Origin: Carposina sasakii
Taxonomy: Eukaryota; Arthropoda; Insecta; Lepidoptera; Carposinidae
Length of the DNA stretch: 64,000 nucleotides
Assembly (NCBI GenBank): GCA_014607495.2
Contig: CP053161.1
Span: 12,285,115 to 12,349,114 of the forward strand
Direction: 5' to 3'
The notes under the pieces are model-generated. The model saw only the letters and a list, made by a program, of their open reading frames with translations, searched no databases and had not been told where the DNA came from. Positions 47,925-57,829 of the stretch are shown one piece after another; positions within the stretch are counted from its first letter, which is position 1, and every line of letters starts with the position of its first letter. A program made the position numbers and the translations under genes.

Positions 47925-48080
47925 TACGGCTCTGTTCCCAAATGAGGGAGGCAAGAACTGTCGAATCACGAAGAAGGATTTCAGCTACGTTTGCCATAGT
48001 GGGGCCAAATGTGATAAAATCAGTGACAAGTTACAAAAAAATCAGTTAAGTTGCTAGCTCATCGCCTAAACACCCCTGAC
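47925..48080 (+). repeat. family D copy
   Basis: GTACGGCTCTGTTCCCAAAT, GAATCACGAAGAAGG, AAAATCAGTGACAAGTTAC and GTTGCTAGCTCATCGCC, with a short internal duplication of AAAATCAGT. Confidence 0.65.
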
Positions 48081-48088
48081 TTCTTAAG

Positions 48089-48349
48089 CCTCGACCACAC
48101 AGAATGCATATGCGTACACGTAAGCGTCGACGTGTACGTACCACGAATTGTAATGTATGGAACTGTATAGGCTCGTGAAGACCGGATGCGTATGCGTACA
48201 CGTAAGCGTAGACGGCAAGCGGTGTGTCCCCTGCCTGTCTTATACCTATACAGTTCCATATATTACAACTCAGTGGTACGTGCACGTCTATGCTTAGTAA
48301 ACATACTTACGCGCATTGCTTACGTTTACGCATAAGCATCCTGTGCTAG
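48089..48349. mobile_element. family H CpG-rich foldback, second copy
   Basis: CATATGCGTACACGTAAGCG, TACGTACCACGAATTGTAAT and GTATGGAACTGTATAGGC at the left, with inverted counterparts CAGTTCCATATATTACAACT and GTACGTGCACGTCTATGC at the right. More diverged than 15838-16044. Confidence 0.75.
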
Positions 48350-49370
48350 ATTCAATATTTCAAAATTGCAAAATTCAAAATATTTCATTCTAAAGTTAAC
48401 TATATCTAAACTCATGTAAGTTTAGAGATAGAACAGTTACGTTAAATATTTTGAATTTTGCTTTTTTCATCTACGTAGTTTAAACTTACGAAAAACACGT
48501 TTTAAATCAAATGAAATTAAACACGACTCCATTTTATCTGTACTCTCACTGGGATCATTTAAATTTATAAACAGACAGCTCCCAACGTGACGCTCGGATT
48601 GGACGGACGACGTCAGGATTGCCGGGGTCCGAAATAAAATGCTCCGGCAAGATCCACACGAAATTAATTCTATTTTATCTGAATACAACTCTGGTTCACA
48701 ACTTTGATATTACCCCTACCATTTGTGTTTTCATTGCGTTACGACGAGATTCGGAAGAAGAATCTATTCGATTGATCTTCTTTTCTCAACTTCGAGTTTT
48801 CTTCTTTCTGTATACAAAACGATACGTTAAAACTTAATCTGATTCCATATTCGACACATTTATGTAATACTGCGTCATATTCTACTTTACAATTATTTCG
48901 TTAAGGAATCGTCTAGGTAAGTAGTTCATGCTTTCTCATTAGTTCCTGCTAAGATAACATAAAATTATATGTATTGTATTGATACTATGTCTCTAAATAC
49001 TACGTGTTCTGTTTGGAAATGTATATTGTTATCTACGTATGTATTATAATTATAGCGAAATTTTTCATAACTAAAGTTGGAAGCGAGAACCCTAAACTAC
49101 CACGCAGCAGTTATTAGAACAAATGGTAGGGGACAATAAATTAGGCTGGCAGACTCGCCGCTGCATTTTAAACGATAAACTTTCACGACTGCACTATCCG
49201 ATGCTTTTCCTTTAGTTTCAAACAAAGTATTCGAGTTGTGTAATAAAATACCTTTCTTCACGGTTGGCTGCTTTGGTTTGGTGTGAGGGTTAAAGTTTTT
49301 AGGACATCTATTCATAGTTATTGGTTGTGAAAACCGATATCATTGAAGGGCTGACTATTGTTGACTATAA

Positions 49371-49703
49371 GCGGTGAAAGCCCAGTGGTTAAGACGTGCA
49401 CCTTCCAAGCGGGAGGCGTAAGTTCGATCCCAGTCACGGACCAAAGAATTTATTTCATGTACATATTTTAATGTTGCAAAATTGTCACTTAGCCCGTGCC
49501 TCGTAAAACACGTAAAACCGTTGGTCCTCTGCTTGATCTCTCTCCGGTCGTGTCGGCTTTCCATCCCATCGGACTATGAGAGTAACGGAATAGAGAGTGC
49601 ATCTGTGTTTACACACACACTTATGCACTATAATATCTCCTGCATACCTGGTCAATCTCCGTAGAGATTGGTCGCCTCGACCGAAATACGGTCGGAGATC
49701 ATA
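49371..49703 (+). mobile_element. family C tRNA-derived SINE, full length
   Basis: tRNA-like head GCGGTGAAAGCCCAGTGGTT, AAGACGTGCACCTTCC, GTAAGTTCGATCCCAGTC (B box). Body with GTGTCGGCTTTCCATCCCAT, CGGACTATGAGAGTAACGGA and CGAAATACGGTCGGAGATCA, ending in an ATCATCATC repeat. The other head copy is at 52497; tails are at 32180 and 59845. Confidence 0.85.
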
Positions 49704-49715
49704 ATCATCATCATT

Positions 49716-49845
49716 GTTGACTATTAAAAATCGTCAGATAGCCTATTTAAAGGATAAAGTATTGATGCTGTCTCTTTCTTGATCAAGTTTTAAACTATGG
49801 CCGCTTTAAATTTATTTGTTAGATAGGCTATCTGACTATTAAACC
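49716..49845. mobile_element. family J foldback MITE, diverged
   Basis: AATCGTCAGATAGCCTATTT, GTATTGATGCTGTCTC at the left and TTAGATAGGCTATCTGACTA at the right. Directly follows the family C SINE. Confidence 0.65.
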
Positions 49846-50016
49846 GGCGCTTATAAGTGAATTTTTACTATTAGCAAGTTTAAGATATTAGCATTTCTTT
49901 GTAAATAGAACTAATGTAAACTAGAACAGTGGGGCAAGCACGAACCTCTCGATAATCCGTAACGGTATCGTCATATCTCATAGATTCTGCTTGCATTACG
50001 GCTCGTAAAAAAGTGG

Positions 50017-50310
50017 ATGCTTACCCTACTGGGGGGAAATTCTTGAAATTTTTTGAGCTGATACGCAACCACTAACGAAACGTTAACGAAACGCGATGCG
50101 AAGCAATATATTCTTACCGCTTGAGTAATGAGGTATATTTTAGCACGCATCGGTCGCAGTGTCACAGAATAAAGACAAATATCTGTCTCGTGCTAAAATA
50201 TGTCTAATTACGTCACCGTAAAGTAATTATTGCTTTGTTCTGAGCCTTTACAACGGTTCCGTTTTGGCTTCGTTCAAACTCGAGACTTTTCGAGAATTGC
50301 CCCAGATTCT
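50017..50310 (+). repeat. family L copy, uninterrupted
   Basis: GGAAATTCTTGAAATTTTTT, GCAACCACTAACGAAACGTT, CACGCATCGGTCGCAGTG, CAAATATCTGTCTCGTGCTA and CTCGAGACTTTTCGAGAATT. Provides the empty site for the MITE inserted in the 55573 copy. Confidence 0.8.
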
Positions 50311-50323
50311 TCAGTTGACGTAC

Positions 50324-50432
50324 CTGCTGTTCCCGCCACCGCGGGTCATGCAGGGCCCCCCGCACGTGGTACACCGAGTCTGCGTCCCCCGACTCGGAGC
50401 GAGCTCGCCCGTCGATCTCCTTCGTCTCGTCA
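50324..50432 (-). CDS. mAChR-A: Probable upstream loop-3 exon of the muscarinic receptor
   Basis: A 109-bp GC-rich island between two repeats. It has a good acceptor (TTTCTCCCTCAG, ending 50433) and a consensus donor (CAG|GTACGT). Frame: one leading base, then 36 open codons with DETKEIDGRARSESGDADSV and YHVRGALHDPRWREQQ. It ends in phase 0, exactly as needed by the exon at 43660. The hydrophilic make-up suits loop 3, and ADSVY recurs in the last exon (SADSVYTIL). The intron to the next exon would be 6.66 kb. I did not find the TM1-TM5 exons to the right. It could instead belong to another gene, but strand, phase and content favour the receptor. Confidence 0.6.
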
Positions 50433-50467
50433 CTGAGGGAGAAAGATATATCTTAATAATCATTATC

Positions 50468-50905
50468 CTACAAATATTATAAACGCGAAAGTTTGTAAGT
50501 ATAAATAAATAATAAATAAATAAATATTCACACACTTCACAACATATTGACCTAGTCCTACACTAAGATCCCTAAGGTCTTGTGTCGTGGGTATATAAAT
50601 ACATAGATAAGTACATAAACATCCAAGACTCGGAAACACATTGATATTCATCACCTCAATGTTTGCACCTACCGAGATTCGAACCCAGGACCTATGGCGT
50701 CGCAGGCAGGGCCACTACCAACTACACCAATCGGCCGTCATCGTATGGGTGGATGGATGTTTGTTACTCTTTCACGTAAAACGGCTAAAGCAATTTTAAT
50801 AAAATTTAGTATGGAGTTAGCGGACACCCTGGATTAACACATAGGCTACTTTTTATCCCGGGAAAATATTTATATCCTGGATAATTTCGAATTTTGACAT
50901 TTTGT
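50468..50905 (-). repeat. family E copy split by a family B SINE
   Basis: TATAAACGCGAAAGTTTGTA at the left and GTTACTCTTTCACGTAAAAC to TTTTATCCCGGGAAAATATT at the right are the two parts of one inverted family E copy. The SINE at 50501-50742 lies between. Confidence 0.8.
50501..50742 (-). mobile_element. family B tRNA-derived SINE nested in family E
   Basis: Complete: ATAAATAAATATTCACACAC tail, ACCTACCGAGATTCGAACCC, and head AATCGGCCGTCATC. Confidence 0.85.
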
Positions 50906-51049
50906 TTGACTACTCGAGAAGGGTTGGCGTCAGGCAGGCAGCCGGCCGTTAAACAAACGCCAAATCTTTAGCAATATGAGTTTCGAAAAAAAATTCTACG
51001 ACGCCAACCCTCCTCCTGATAATGCGTAAATTCACAAAACCTATTAGCC

Positions 51050-51160
51050 AAATAATAACATTAGACTAGCAAATAATAACATTAGACTAGCAAATAATAA
51101 CATTAGACTAGCAAATAATAACATTAGACTAGCAAATAATAACATTAGACTAGCAAATAA
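51050..51160 (+). repeat. 21-bp minisatellite, about 5.3 perfect copies
   Basis: Five identical 21-bp units, each AAATAATAACATTAGACTAG followed by C, then a partial unit. The perfect identity implies recent expansion. Confidence 0.95.
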
Positions 51161-51561
51161 TTCAGCCGCAATTAAGTGTTAATCAAATAGTTATAAAGCT
51201 AAAACGGAATCCAGCCGCTGCAAGCGCTGGCAGCCCGCCAATGTGCTGAAATTCAGCGCTGTATTGCTGCAAGTTGTTAGATTAAAGCGGCTAGATTTTG
51301 TCCGTTCATTTGTGGTGTTAAATTGATGTAACTATTACTACATATCTATACATACACTTTATATTAGGTATAATAAAAATATGACCAAGTGCGAGTTCCG
51401 TACCATTGACTAGATTTTTTATGGCAGCACCCTTAAATATTTATTTTGTTTTTAGTATTTGTTATTATAGCGGCAATAGAAATACATAATATGTCAAAAT
51501 TTCAAAATTGGCAAATGTATAGCTATCGGGATGAAAAATAACGTTGCCAATATGTAGTTTA

Positions 51562-51632
51562 AAAAAGAGATGGTAAAATGCGTCATCCGAGTAATTTACC
51601 CGGTAGCTCAGTGATTAGATAATTTTTTTCCA
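51562..51632 (+). repeat. family G head fragment
   Basis: GAGATGGTAAAATGCGTCAT, CCGAGTAATTTACCCGGTAG, CTCAGTGATTAGAT, then oligo-T; matches the 5' part of 57592-57716. Confidence 0.65.
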
Positions 51633-51734
51633 TTTCTTTATTAATAATTTTATAAAATTTCAACTGTCTAGCTATCAGTTCTTGAGATACAGCCTGGTGA
51701 CAGACAAATGGACGGACGGATGGACAGACAGACA

Positions 51735-52015
51735 GACAGCGAAGTCTTGGTAATAGTCCCGTTCTTACCCTTCGTTCGTCGTCGGTTTAGGATACTCTTG
51801 ACCTGACCTTTCTCTAGAATTTCACCAATTTGATCGGTGAAGGTCCGGCGAGGTCTTCCCCTTCCAACCCTTCCATCCACTCTTCCGTTGTACAATCTCT
51901 TTGTCAGTCTACTTTAACTCATCCTCTCCACATGCCCAAACCACCTCAGCATACCCTTCCCAATCTTCGTCACCACGTCCTCATTTATACCACACTTCTT
52001 TCTGACTCTAGCTGG
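51735..52015 (-). pseudogene. LINE 3'-end fragment
   Basis: The - strand encodes [20 protein letters not shown] then [15 protein letters not shown], a C-terminal GRPRRT-type motif of an RTE-like LINE, with broken frames on both sides. Confidence 0.7.
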
Positions 52016-52046
52016 AGCTAAAAACGTTTTTGTAGTAGAGATTATA

Positions 52047-52793
52047 CAGGGTGATTTTTGGTCATCAACGTTCCCGAAAACTACGGAATCTCCTCATCAT
52101 CACGATCATTTTTCTCCATGGAAGCATACCTGGGAAGTGTCTGGTTCCCATGATATTAGGGTCTAAAGTTGAGTAAATAAACTGCATTTTTCTACATAAA
52201 TGCACATTGACGCGCGTAGCAATATTTTATTCACGAGAAATAATATCTGTCTATGAAAAAACTAGCATAAACACTGGAAACTATAAATTTCGCCCGATCA
52301 AGTAATGAATTTTTTTATTTATTACATCGTTTCCCAGCATTTTTTTGGCATAAACTTACTTTATTTGATCTATAGAGACGAAAAACACTATAAGTTTTTA
52401 ATTTGTGCCATATTTTACTACCGAGCACAATTTCATCCATATTTCATCTAACCCTATGTAAATACACTTTATTTACTTCATATAATAATTTATTGAAGCG
52501 GTGATAGCCCAGTGGTTAAGACGTGCACCTTCCAAGCGAGAGGCGTAAGTTCGATCCCAGTCACTGGCCTGTACTAATGAGCTTATTTCATGTACAGATT
52601 TTAATGTTACAAAAAAAAATCTCTCTGCAACTATGTGCATTTATGCAGAAAAACCCAGTCTATTTACTCAACTTTGGACCCCAATATCTTGGGAACCAGA
52701 CACTTCCCAGGTATGCTTCCATGTAGAAAAATGATCGTGATGATGAGGAGATTCCGTAGTTTTCGGGAACGTTGGCGATCAAAAATCATCCTG
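52047..52793. mobile_element. 747-bp foldback element with ~165-bp inverted arms
   Basis: Starts CAGGGTGATTTTTGGTCATC and ends GATCAAAAATCATCCTG, flanked by TA. The arms (52047-52211 and 52629-52793) are near-perfect complements. The ~420-bp centre contains a family C SINE head. The ends resemble family A (CAGGGTG...CATCCTG), so the two may share a transposase type. No transposase frame. Confidence 0.85.
52497..52615 (+). mobile_element. family C SINE head inside the foldback element
   Basis: GAAGCGGTGATAGCCCAGTG, GTTAAGACGTGCACCTTCC, GTAAGTTCGATCCCAGTCAC and CATGTACAGATTTTAATGTT; the tail after this is missing. Confidence 0.8.
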
Positions 52794-52799
52794 TATACC

Positions 52800-53118
52800 T
52801 ATGACAAGGCGTTGATTGTCATATTTTTGAGCCTCAGTTATTAATTACTATTACAATACATACGTACGCTCCCCCATCTACCTATTACATTACGGACGAT
52901 AGGTGACAAGTCGTTCTCACCAAAGAATATACTACTTACTCTCTAGCTACAGCACTATACAAATTTCTTAACAAGCATATAATATACATATATCCTTAAC
53001 AATCCAACTCTTACAACATAATTAATTAATTAATAAAATAAAGCCTTCTTTATTTCCCATCACCTATATATAAATGATACATACATGACTAATACATACA
53101 CTAATAGGTTATTCGTTT
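52800..53118. other. 3' region of the LINE and unique DNA
   Basis: Contains ATACATACATGACTAATACA repeats just beyond the LINE stop, plausible as the LINE 3' tail on the - strand; otherwise featureless. Confidence 0.4.
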
Positions 53119-54405
53119 TTAGGAATTCAGTTCTATGTCTTCTTTGATGGAAACCCCTGATTGGGTAAAGGCCTCCTCCAGTGTGCTCCAACTTTCTCTG
53201 TCTTTAGCTCGTTCTAGCCATTCCTTTCCAGCTGTGTCAATAATGTCATCACTCCATCGTTTTATCGGACGTCCTTTCCGTCTTTTCCCGCTAGGTCCAA
53301 TCCATTTCGTCGCTTCCACAGTCCATCGTTTGTCGCTGTATCGTGCTACATGCCCAGCCCATCGCCATTTTAATCGTAGGCTGTGATGCAGGACATCGAT
53401 TACTTTTGTCTTCTTTCGTATATGATCGCTTCTTATTTTGTGCAATTTTCTAATCTTTAAAATGCTTCTTTCCATTGCTTTCTGACAACTGACCAATTTT
53501 GTTTTTATTTTAGTGTTATAAGTCCATGTCTGGCAGCCATACGTAAGAGTTGGCAGAATGCATGTATCCATAACTGTTTTCTTCATGTGTAGCGGATAGT
53601 CGCCTTTCATAATCTCTTTGAGTGACCAGTATTTTTTCCAGCTCATATTTATACGGCGATCTATCTCTTTTTCTTCGTTTTTGTTTTCAAATGATAGCTC
53701 TTTCCCCAGATATATGTAATTCTTTACGTATTCAAGTGTCTTCCCTTCTAATTGTATTGTACGTGAATAGCTGTTAGTCATTAGTTTAGTTTTATCTTTA
53801 TTCATCAAAAGACCAACTTTTTCGCTCTGTTCACTTAAATCATTTATCATTCTCTCCAGACCTTTGCTACTTTCTGCAAAAAGAACTATATCATCTGCGA
53901 ATCTAAGATGACTTAAGCATCGACTGCCGATGCTGATTCCTTCTCTTTCCCATTTCAAACTCTCAAAGATGTTCTGGAGCACGGCTATGAAAATCTTTGG
54001 GGACATGGGATCACCCTGCCTTACTCCTCGTAAAATCGGTATTTCCGGTCCGCGTTTCTCTAGTTTCACACAACTGGTGCTGTTGTCATATATATTTTTC
54101 AGAATGTTTACATATTTGTCGTCGACTTGACATCTGTGTAGTGCTTCCCAAATTGCATCGTGTGATATCGTATCGAATGCTTTAGCGTAATCAATAAATG
54201 CTACATATAAAGGTCTGTTGAATTCTTTGTATTTTTCTATGATTTGCTGCATTACATGTATATGTTCAGTTGTTGAGAAGCCTGACCGGAAGCCCGCTTG
54301 TTCTATAGGTTGGTTATTTTCGATATTACTACTGATTCTACTTAATAGTATTGAGGCGAAGAGTTTATAAGTGCTAGGGAGTAGGCTAATTGGACGGTAG
54401 TTGCC
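53119..54405 (-). CDS. RTE-type LINE reverse transcriptase, 5'-truncated
   Basis: Open for 428 codons from GNYRPISLLPSTYKLFA (54405) to TAG/TAA-class stop at 53119, no start codon of its own because the element is cut off at its 5' side. Reverse transcriptase blocks are in order: NYRPISLLP, AFIDYAKAFDTISH (first catalytic Asp), GVRQGDPMSPKIF, RFADDIVLFAE (catalytic FADD box) and YLGKELSF. Then comes the basic C-terminal region with SLRLKWRWAGHVAR, KWIGPSGKRRKGRP and RWSDDI. This is the classic order of RTE/BovB-like non-LTR elements, which copy their own RNA by target-primed reverse transcription. The endonuclease domain and RT blocks 0-1 are absent, so this copy cannot be autonomous. The first in-frame Met (54252) is internal. 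The lack of stops suggests a recent insertion. Confidence 0.9.
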   Translation of the reverse strand, partial: GNYRPISLLPSTYKLFASILLSRISSNIENNQPIEQAGFRSGFSTTEHIHVMQQIIEKYKEFNRPLYVAFIDYAKAFDTISHDAIWEALHRCQVDDKYVNILKNIYDNSTSCVKLEKRGPEIPILRGVRQGDPMSPKIFIAVLQNIFESLKWEREGISIGSRCLSHLRFADDIVLFAESSKGLERMINDLSEQSEKVGLLMNKDKTKLMTNSYSRTIQLEGKTLEYVKNYIYLGKELSFENKNEEKEIDRRINMSWKKYWSLKEIMKGDYPLHMKKTVMDTCILPTLTYGCQTWTYNTKIKTKLVSCQKAMERSILKIRKLHKIRSDHIRKKTKVIDVLHHSLRLKWRWAGHVARYSDKRWTVEATKWIGPSGKRRKGRPIKRWSDDIIDTAGKEWLERAKDRESWSTLEEAFTQSGVSIKEDIELNS

Positions 54406-55500
54406 TATTTACAACATAATACTCGTTCAAAAATCATTGAATTGAGATTACATATTATTATGATTAAAATCGAGCGATTCTATATCAATTCTCCCTTTAT
54501 TCGGCACAACAATACAAAAACCGTTGCGACAAAGGAAGGTCGTAATAAATTGCTTTCCAAATTTTCGAATATGCGCTCTCCGCGAAGGCACGAAACAAAA
54601 ACGTTCGGATGAATCATCTTATCCGAAAAACGATTTCTACCCGAACTGAAAACTGCCCGCGTCACCCGTCCTCGTAAATACCCACTAGATCGCAACCCGA
54701 AATGACCTCAAAAACCTTCACAATAGGAATGTAAATGCCCTCCACATAGCTGGCACTCAAGACCTTGCGTTCCGGCAAGCTCGGTGTAAGTACCCTCGTG
54801 AATTCCCATCTTGAAAGCCGACTGTCGTAACGTTTTAACTACAGGCTGCACATCGGCCGATTATGAATCTTACTCCGTTATATCTGAAGTTCACTTTCCA
54901 GTGTTGCAAATCTCGACAACTCATCCAAAACTGGAACGACGTAAACCATCGGAAGCATTGTGCAAATTTGAGTTGTATGAATGGTCGTGTAAGTGTTTTA
55001 ATCGCGCGGCTGCAATTTATATGTTGACTTATTGAAGAAGACTGTTCCTTCATAAATAGTGTACGGTGGAAAAGCTTGTACATTTTCCGATGGGGTGGGT
55101 CAGGGTGGACGTGTTAGCGACACGTATGACCCCCAGTGGGGGGCCTGATAATGGATGCGAGGAATGTCTGATATCGTATACCGAGACGTATTAATATGCC
55201 GATGATAACACAATTCGTATCGACCATCCGCGAACGAATGTGGTTACGTTTCGCGGTTACGTGTGTTTGGCATTAAAACGCAAGTAATGAGCTGCTACAT
55301 TTAAATGTACTTCAGATTAATAAGTAAGGCTTTCTACTATCAGGCTTATGAAGACACTGTATCTACATTGAACAATTATAATAGCACTTGCTTAATTTTC
55401 ATGCTCATAAAAATCTAACCTATTCAAGGAAAACACGGGGCACGACTAGGCAAACAACAAAAAAACATATATATAATATACACCACACCATATCCAGAAC
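54406..55500. other. unassigned, with one unexplained - strand frame
   Basis: The LINE ends abruptly at 54406. A stop-to-stop - strand frame at 54662-54838 (59 codons, no Met at its start) runs through locally GC-balanced DNA and includes RVLTPSLPERKVLSASYVEG. I cannot assign it. 55090-55260 is GC-richer than average without a frame. Confidence 0.35.
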
Positions 55501-55580
55501 TGCAGGATCACAAAAGAGATCTCAGTCTTGTTTAGCATAACGAAGACAGATGTAAAAATCGGTGACAAGTTACCAGAGGG
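55500..55580 (+). repeat. family D fragment
   Basis: CAGAACTGCAGGATCACAAA, GAGATCTCAGTCTTG, AGACAGATGTAAAAATCGGT and GACAAGTTACCAG. Confidence 0.65.
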
Positions 55581-56120
55581 ACAATTCTTGAAATTTTTAG
55601 GGTCGAAACGCAACCACTAACGAACCGTTAACGAAACGCGGTGCGAAGCAATATACAGGGTGTACAAAAAGGGTATGTTAGGCGAAAAACTATGTAAATA
55701 GCCCACTATAGAGAACCTATCCACAGAATTTGAGATCCGAAATCACATGTTTACTTTTCCCGATTGTATGGAGAATTTTTAAATATCTCAGGAATTTTCA
55801 TACAATCTTGAAAATTTAAAATGTGATTTCGAGTCTCAAATTTTGGGAATAGGTTCTCTATAGTGGGCTATTTATACAGCTTTTCGCTTAACATACCCTT
55901 TCTGTTACATCCTGTATACTTACCGCTTCAGTAATAAGGTATATTTTAGCACGCATCGGTCGCGAGTATGACAGAATAAAGACAAATATCTGTCTCGTGC
56001 TGAAATTTGTCCAATTACGTCACCATAAAGTAATTATTGCTTTGTTCTGAGCGTTTACAAGTCTACAACGGTTCCGTTTCGGCTTCGATCCAACTCGAGA
56101 CTTTTCGAGAATTGTCCCCC
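55573..56120 (+). repeat. family L copy split by a family A MITE
   Basis: GACAATTCTTGAAATTTTTA to GTGCGAAGCAATATA, then the MITE at 55656-55914, then CTTACCGCTTCAGTAATAAG to CTTTTCGAGAATTGTCCCCC. Co-linear with the uninterrupted copy at 50017-50310. Confidence 0.85.
55656..55914. mobile_element. family A foldback MITE nested in family L
   Basis: CAGGGTGTACAAAAAGGGTA to CCTTTCTGTTACATCCTG. Flanks are AATATA on the left and TATACTTACC on the right. Comparison with the empty site at 50105-50120 fits a TA duplication. Confidence 0.9.
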
Positions 56121-56551
56121 AGCCGAAATCTTCACAGCCTACTAAATAGCAGCTATAAAATATATAAATTCATCAGGGACCCTTGGCTATCGTAAAGTGT
56201 TTAGCTCAACTAGCTCAAGACGGTGTACAGTTCCAATTTCTAAATATTTAGTCATTTGTCAGTCTACAAAGTACGAACAGAACATAGACCCTTTTCCGTT
56301 TTCCCAGGTATACTAATTTTCAAATCAATATAACAAACCTAATTTCGCATTTATAATATTAGGTCAGAATTAGCTTTGCCTTTCCACATTATTCATCCTT
56401 GAATACTCCGTCACTGTATATTCTAAAAATTAAAAATCAAAACATATTAAATACTTACTTAAGCTTTGACTTATATCTATATAATATTTATAGAGCTATT
56501 ATAGTATGGAATCAAGGGTTTACTAGTTTTTACAAAACGTACCTACGTAAA

Positions 56552-56794
56552 TATTAAATAAATATTCACACACTACACAACACTTTAACCTAGTCCCACA
56601 TTAAGATTCCTAAGGTCTTGTGTCATGGATACTAAGCAACGGTATATAAATACATATATAAATATAGAAACATCCATGACTCGGAAAGAAACACCGATAT
56701 TCATCATATCAATGTTTGCACCTACCGGGATTCGAACCCAGGACCTATGGCGTCGCAGGCAGGGTCTCTACCTATTAGACCAATCGGCCGTCAC
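56552..56794 (-). mobile_element. family B tRNA-derived SINE
   Basis: Full-length: AAATATTCACACACTACACA tail, TTTGCACCTACCGGGATTCG, AACCCAGGACCTATGGCG and AATCGGCCGTCAC head. Confidence 0.88.
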
Positions 56795-56799
56795 ACATA

Positions 56800-57020
56800 C
56801 ATACATACACACGTCTGCCACAGGTAGCCAGAACTGCAGGATCAAAATGGAGATCCCATAGCCACGTTTACATACCTGTGACAGATATTAATGATCAATG
56901 ACAAGTCGCTAGCTTATCGCCTGAGAGAATGCCCGAGTTACTTAGTCGACTCTTACGACATGCACGGAAGGAGATGCAGCTGATGTGTTCTAGTGCAGCC
57001 CTGCGTCAGCAGAGGACTGT
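56800..57020 (+). repeat. family D copy, near full length
   Basis: CACACGTCTGCCACAGGTAG, CCAGAACTGCAGGATCAAAA, CAATGACAAGTCGCTAGCTT, CTTAGTCGACTCTTACGACA, TGCACGGAAGGAGATGCAGC and GCAGCCCTGCGTCAGCAG. Starts right after the family B SINE. Confidence 0.78.
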
Positions 57021-57591
57021 TTAAAGATAATTAAAATTAAATTATCATTTTAAATATAGGTCGAAATGGTAACCAAGTTGACAAAAAAATATGGCCACGT
57101 AAGTAAAAAATTGCAAAGGTAAAGCAAAAAAATATCTACAAACAAACCTAACAAGTACCAGGCACACATAAAACCGTAGTAGCTTCCTCTGCATACAAAC
57201 TAATACAATCGAGGCGCAACACAAAGACGTATGTCCTTCCCTTTCCCGCGGCAGACATGGGCATAATGCTGTCTCGCTCGCTGACATATCCTTCCTGAGT
57301 TTATAATGGACATAGAATAGAGGGACTGCTGGATGATAACATCGAAAACTGTCATGGCTTTTCTATGGGATCTGAATAGAGCATAGACCAGATAGATAGG
57401 CGGTGTGAGTCATAGACAATACATTACATTACAATACATATTTTCTTAATAATATTTATAATATTATTGACTAAGATAAATTTAGAAGACACTTCTCCAT
57501 AATATAATCCGCTAGGATATGGTTGATCGTTTCATTATTAAACATTGTGCTGAGGGATTCAGCTTTGTTTACCGAGATTTGGCTAGTGTAT
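57021..57591. other. no recognisable feature
   Basis: AT-rich; an 80-codon - strand frame at 57045-57287 is Cys/Val/Leu-rich and unrecognised. Confidence 0.4.
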
Positions 57592-57716
57592 TTTAAAAGA
57601 GATGGTAAAATTCGTTATCCGAGTTAATTGACCCGATAGCTCAGTTGGTTAGAGCAAGAGCACGGTTTGCGAGGTCGTGAGTTCTAATCTCACTCGTGTG
57701 ATTTTTTTTTTTTCAT
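57592..57716 (+). mobile_element. family G tRNA-derived element
   Basis: TAAAAGAGATGGTAAAATTC leader, A-box region TAGCTCAGTTGGTTAGAGCA, GAGCACGGTTTGCGAGG, degenerate B box (GAGTTCTAATCTC) and an oligo-T end. The presumptive acceptor ends (GACCCGA and TCGTGTG) do not pair properly, so this is not a working tRNA gene. Confidence 0.65.
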
Positions 57717-57829
57717 TTTCTTAATAATATTTACAATACATTATGTTATGTAGATACTGGTGCAAATGGATATAATTTTAAAAAATGGTTAAATAATTAT
57801 TTTTACATTGTATATTGTAACTTATTCAT

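Larger units (their letters stand above)
43661..50323 (-). other. muscarinic receptor intron, about 6.7 kb
   Basis: If the 50324 exon is right, this intron holds family R, B, L, D, K, E, A, H, C and J repeat copies listed separately. Regions 45100-45815 and 48350-49370 show no recognised repeat or exon; frames at 48467-48837 and 49097-49315 are not recognised. Confidence 0.5.

Noticed and set aside
49371..49445. Possible tRNA gene with B-box GTTCGATCCCAG
   Set aside because: Continuous with a SINE body present in four places; no proper cloverleaf.
51050..51160. CRISPR-like regular repeat
   Set aside because: Units are directly adjacent with no spacers, and the genome is eukaryotic; it is a minisatellite.
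53135..54185. + strand frames at 53135, 53930 and 53997
   Set aside because: Antisense shadows of the LINE reverse transcriptase on the - strand.
57641..57713. Possible functional tRNA gene
   Set aside because: Good A-box, but the acceptor ends do not pair, the B-box is degenerate and the same unit recurs at 15051 and 51562; it is a tRNA-derived SINE head.
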